From JAAAOZ01 sp964496595 (GTDB lineage Bacteria > Chloroflexota > Anaerolineae > B4-G1 > SLSP01): 5,163 bases of DNA. Numbering within the stretch: position 1 is the stretch's first letter; each line of letters begins with the position of its first letter. This document shows positions 3,788 to 5,163 of the stretch, piece by piece. The position numbers and the translations under genes are program-made. The stretch is taken from positions 1 through 5,163 of the forward strand of contig CAZCAI010000237.1 of NCBI GenBank assembly GCA_964496595.1, in the 5' to 3' direction. The notes under the pieces are model-generated. The model worked only from the letters and a program-made list of their open reading frames with translations. It was not told the DNA's origin and did no database searches.

Positions 3788-5163
3788 ATGAACACCAAAC
3801 AACTCGAAACTTTCGCGCAGGCCGCCCGCCGCCAACTGCACGAGCAGGTCGCGGCCAGGCTCGACCGCGTGCTGACCACCGATAGCGCCGATCTCCGCGC
3901 CAAGGAGAAGACGATCCGGGAACTCAAGGCGCAGATCGCCGCCAGCTCCCGCGACGCTGTGATCGAGCGCGTGGCCTACACCTGGTTCAACCGCTTCTGC
4001 GCGCTGCGCTATATGGACGTGAACCACTACACGCGCGTCGGCGTCGTCTCGCCGCGCACCGCGCCGACCGGCGAGGCCCTCACCCAGCCGGAGATCTTGC
4101 AGGAGGCCAAGGCCGGCGTCATCGACCCGCGCTTCGAGCGCACCGTCGATGTCCAGGCCGTCGCCGAGCTGCTCAGCGGACGGCGGCCCGCCGCCGATCC
4201 GCAGCAGGAGGCCTACCGCCTGCTCTTGGTGGGCGTCTGCAACGCCTATCACAGCCTGATGCCCTTCATGTTCCAGAAGATCGACGATTACACCGAGCTG
4301 CTGATGCCCGACGACCTCCTCTCCCCCGGCTCCATCCTGCACGCCGCCCGCGCGGCGCTCACGCCGGAAAATTGCCGCGATGTCGAGGTGATCGGCTGGC
4401 TCTACCAGTTCTACATCTCCGAAAAGAAGGACCAGGTGATGGGCCGCAAGGGCAAGGTGCCCAGCGAGGACATCCCCGCCGTGACCCAGCTCTTCACCCC
4501 GCACTGGATCGTCCGCTATATGGTGGAAAACTCCCTGGGCCGCCTGTGGATGCTCAATCACCCCGATTCGCGCCTGGTCGAGCGCATGGACTATTACATC
4601 AGTGGTCAGAAGCCAGTGGACAGTGGTCAGTCTGACAACTTCCTCAAAATCACCGACCCCACCGAGATCAAGTTTTGCGACCCCGCCGCCGGATCGGGCC
4701 ACATCCTCACCTACGCCTTCGATCTGCTCGCCGCGATCTACGAGGAGCAGGGCTACAACCCCGTCGAGATTCCGCGCCTGATCTTAGAGAAGAACCTCAC
4801 CGGCATCGAGATCGACGAGCGGGCCGGGGCGCTGGCCGGATTCGCGCTGATGATGAAGGCCCGCGAGCGCGACCCGCGCTTTTTCCGGCGTGATGTAAAG
4901 CCCGATATTTGCGTGATGGAGGATGTGAGCTTCACGCCGCAGGAGTTGGACGCCTATATGGACGCCGTGGGGCGAGATCTCCTCACGGAGCAGGTGCAGG
5001 ATTGGCTCCAGCAATTCGAGCAGGCCGCGACCTTCGGCGCGCTGATCCGCCCGCAGGTCACCGACACCGACTTCATCCGGGCGCGATTGGAGGAGACCGG
5101 CGCCTTCCAGAACCTCTTCCTCGCCCACACCCACGAGAAACTGCGCAAGCTGCTGCGGATGAC
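3788..5163 (+). CDS. pglX: BREX adenine-specific DNA methyltransferase PglX, N-terminal part (3' end outside window)
   Basis: PglX is the BREX methyltransferase that marks host DNA by N6-adenine methylation, using S-adenosylmethionine (SAM), and is needed for defence. The frame is open from the ATG at 3788 to the window end, 458 codons of a protein usually about 1,100-1,250 long. Visible family segments are VAYTWFNRFCALRYMDVN (62-79), YQFYISEKKDQV (206-217), QLFTPHWIVRYMVENSLGRL (234-253), the SAM-binding motif I DPAAGSGHIL (298-307) and GIEID (339-343), whose acidic residue should hold the ribose. The catalytic NPPY motif should lie just beyond the window, so activity cannot be judged. AAGGGAGG lies just upstream (3777-3784) but its GGAGG is only three bases from the ATG. 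The gene follows doc by 10 bases, so it is probably co-transcribed with the toxin module. A heptamer repeat interrupts the linker before motif I (residues 272-282). Confidence 0.93.
   Translation, partial: MNTKQLETFAQAARRQLHEQVAARLDRVLTTDSADLRAKEKTIRELKAQIAASSRDAVIERVAYTWFNRFCALRYMDVNHYTRVGVVSPRTAPTGEALTQPEILQEAKAGVIDPRFERTVDVQAVAELLSGRRPAADPQQEAYRLLLVGVCNAYHSLMPFMFQKIDDYTELLMPDDLLSPGSILHAARAALTPENCRDVEVIGWLYQFYISEKKDQVMGRKGKVPSEDIPAVTQLFTPHWIVRYMVENSLGRLWMLNHPDSRLVERMDYYISGQKPVDSGQSDNFLKITDPTEIKFCDPAAGSGHILTYAFDLLAAIYEEQGYNPVEIPRLILEKNLTGIEIDERAGALAGFALMMKARERDPRFFRRDVKPDICVMEDVSFTPQELDAYMDAVGRDLLTEQVQDWLQQFEQAATFGALIRPQVTDTDFIRARLEETGAFQNLFLAHTHEKLRKLLRM
4600..4634. repeat. CAG-initial heptamer repeat inside pglX
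   Basis: Five consecutive 7-base units, each starting with CAG, read CAGTGGT, CAGAAGC, CAGTGGA, CAGTGGT and CAGTCTG. The 10-mer CAGTGGTCAG occurs twice, 21 bases apart and therefore in the same codon phase. It encodes approximately SGQKPVDSGQS (residues 272-282) in the variable linker just before SAM-binding motif I. The 7-base period in a coding region, and a residue composition unlike the neighbouring sequence, point to an inserted or expanded short tandem repeat that kept the frame. Confidence 0.65.

Noticed and set aside
3647..4702. A 351-codon open frame on the minus strand opposite doc and pglX
   Set aside because: It is antisense to clearly recognisable Doc and PglX sequence, spans their junction, and its translation is a low-complexity mix of Gly, Ala, Leu, His and Val typical of the complement of GC-rich genes.
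4372..4893. Two short plus-strand open frames (87 and 72 codons) within pglX
   Set aside because: They are out-of-frame shadows of the PglX frame, which continues unbroken with its conserved motifs through both.

Overview
This window is an interior slice of a BREX (bacteriophage exclusion) phage-defence locus, with every gene on the + strand. It opens inside brxC, the large P-loop ATPase gene of BREX, and runs off the far end inside pglX, the BREX adenine-specific DNA methyltransferase gene. These two are normally neighbours in type 1 BREX (brxA-brxB-brxC-pglX-pglZ-brxL). Here about 1.7 kb separates them and holds two compact type II toxin-antitoxin (TA) modules: hicA-hicB, then a ribbon-helix-helix-type antitoxin with a Doc/Fic-family toxin.

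Layout: 1-2084, C-terminal part of brxC. 2085-2404, a gene-free spacer with an AT-rich heptamer repeat arranged as an inverted repeat, a GC-richer block able to fold into hairpins, and a promoter overlapped by two copies of an AGTACTAT element. 2405-2653, hicA. 2697-3074, hicB. 3075-3187, short spacer. 3188-3385, antitoxin gene. 3385-3777, doc, overlapping the antitoxin stop by one base. 3788-5163, N-terminal 458 codons of pglX, starting 10 bases after doc. A second, unrelated heptamer repeat lies in frame inside pglX at 4600-4634.

Organism: the BREX genes are GC-rich (hand counts of sample lines give about 68-69% GC), while the inserted modules are lower (about 49% in hicA, 55% in doc) and the repeat-bearing spacer is about 36%. 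Dispersed heptamer repeats of this kind remind me of Chloroflexota and filamentous cyanobacteria. A GC-rich Chloroflexota-type bacterium is my best guess, but nothing here proves the taxonomy.

How the genes may work together: BrxC and PglX belong to the BREX machinery, in which PglX methylates host DNA and the complex blocks phage replication. The TA modules make a translation-targeting RNase (HicA) and a probable kinase-type translation inhibitor (Doc), each with its antitoxin. Because they sit in the same direction inside the BREX gene string, and pglX follows doc almost without a gap, transcription of the TA modules and pglX is probably linked. The most interesting point is the hicA promoter: its predicted start site lies downstream of the hicA Shine-Dalgarno sequence, so local transcripts should favour HicB, while read-through from brxC would carry the hicA ribosome site.
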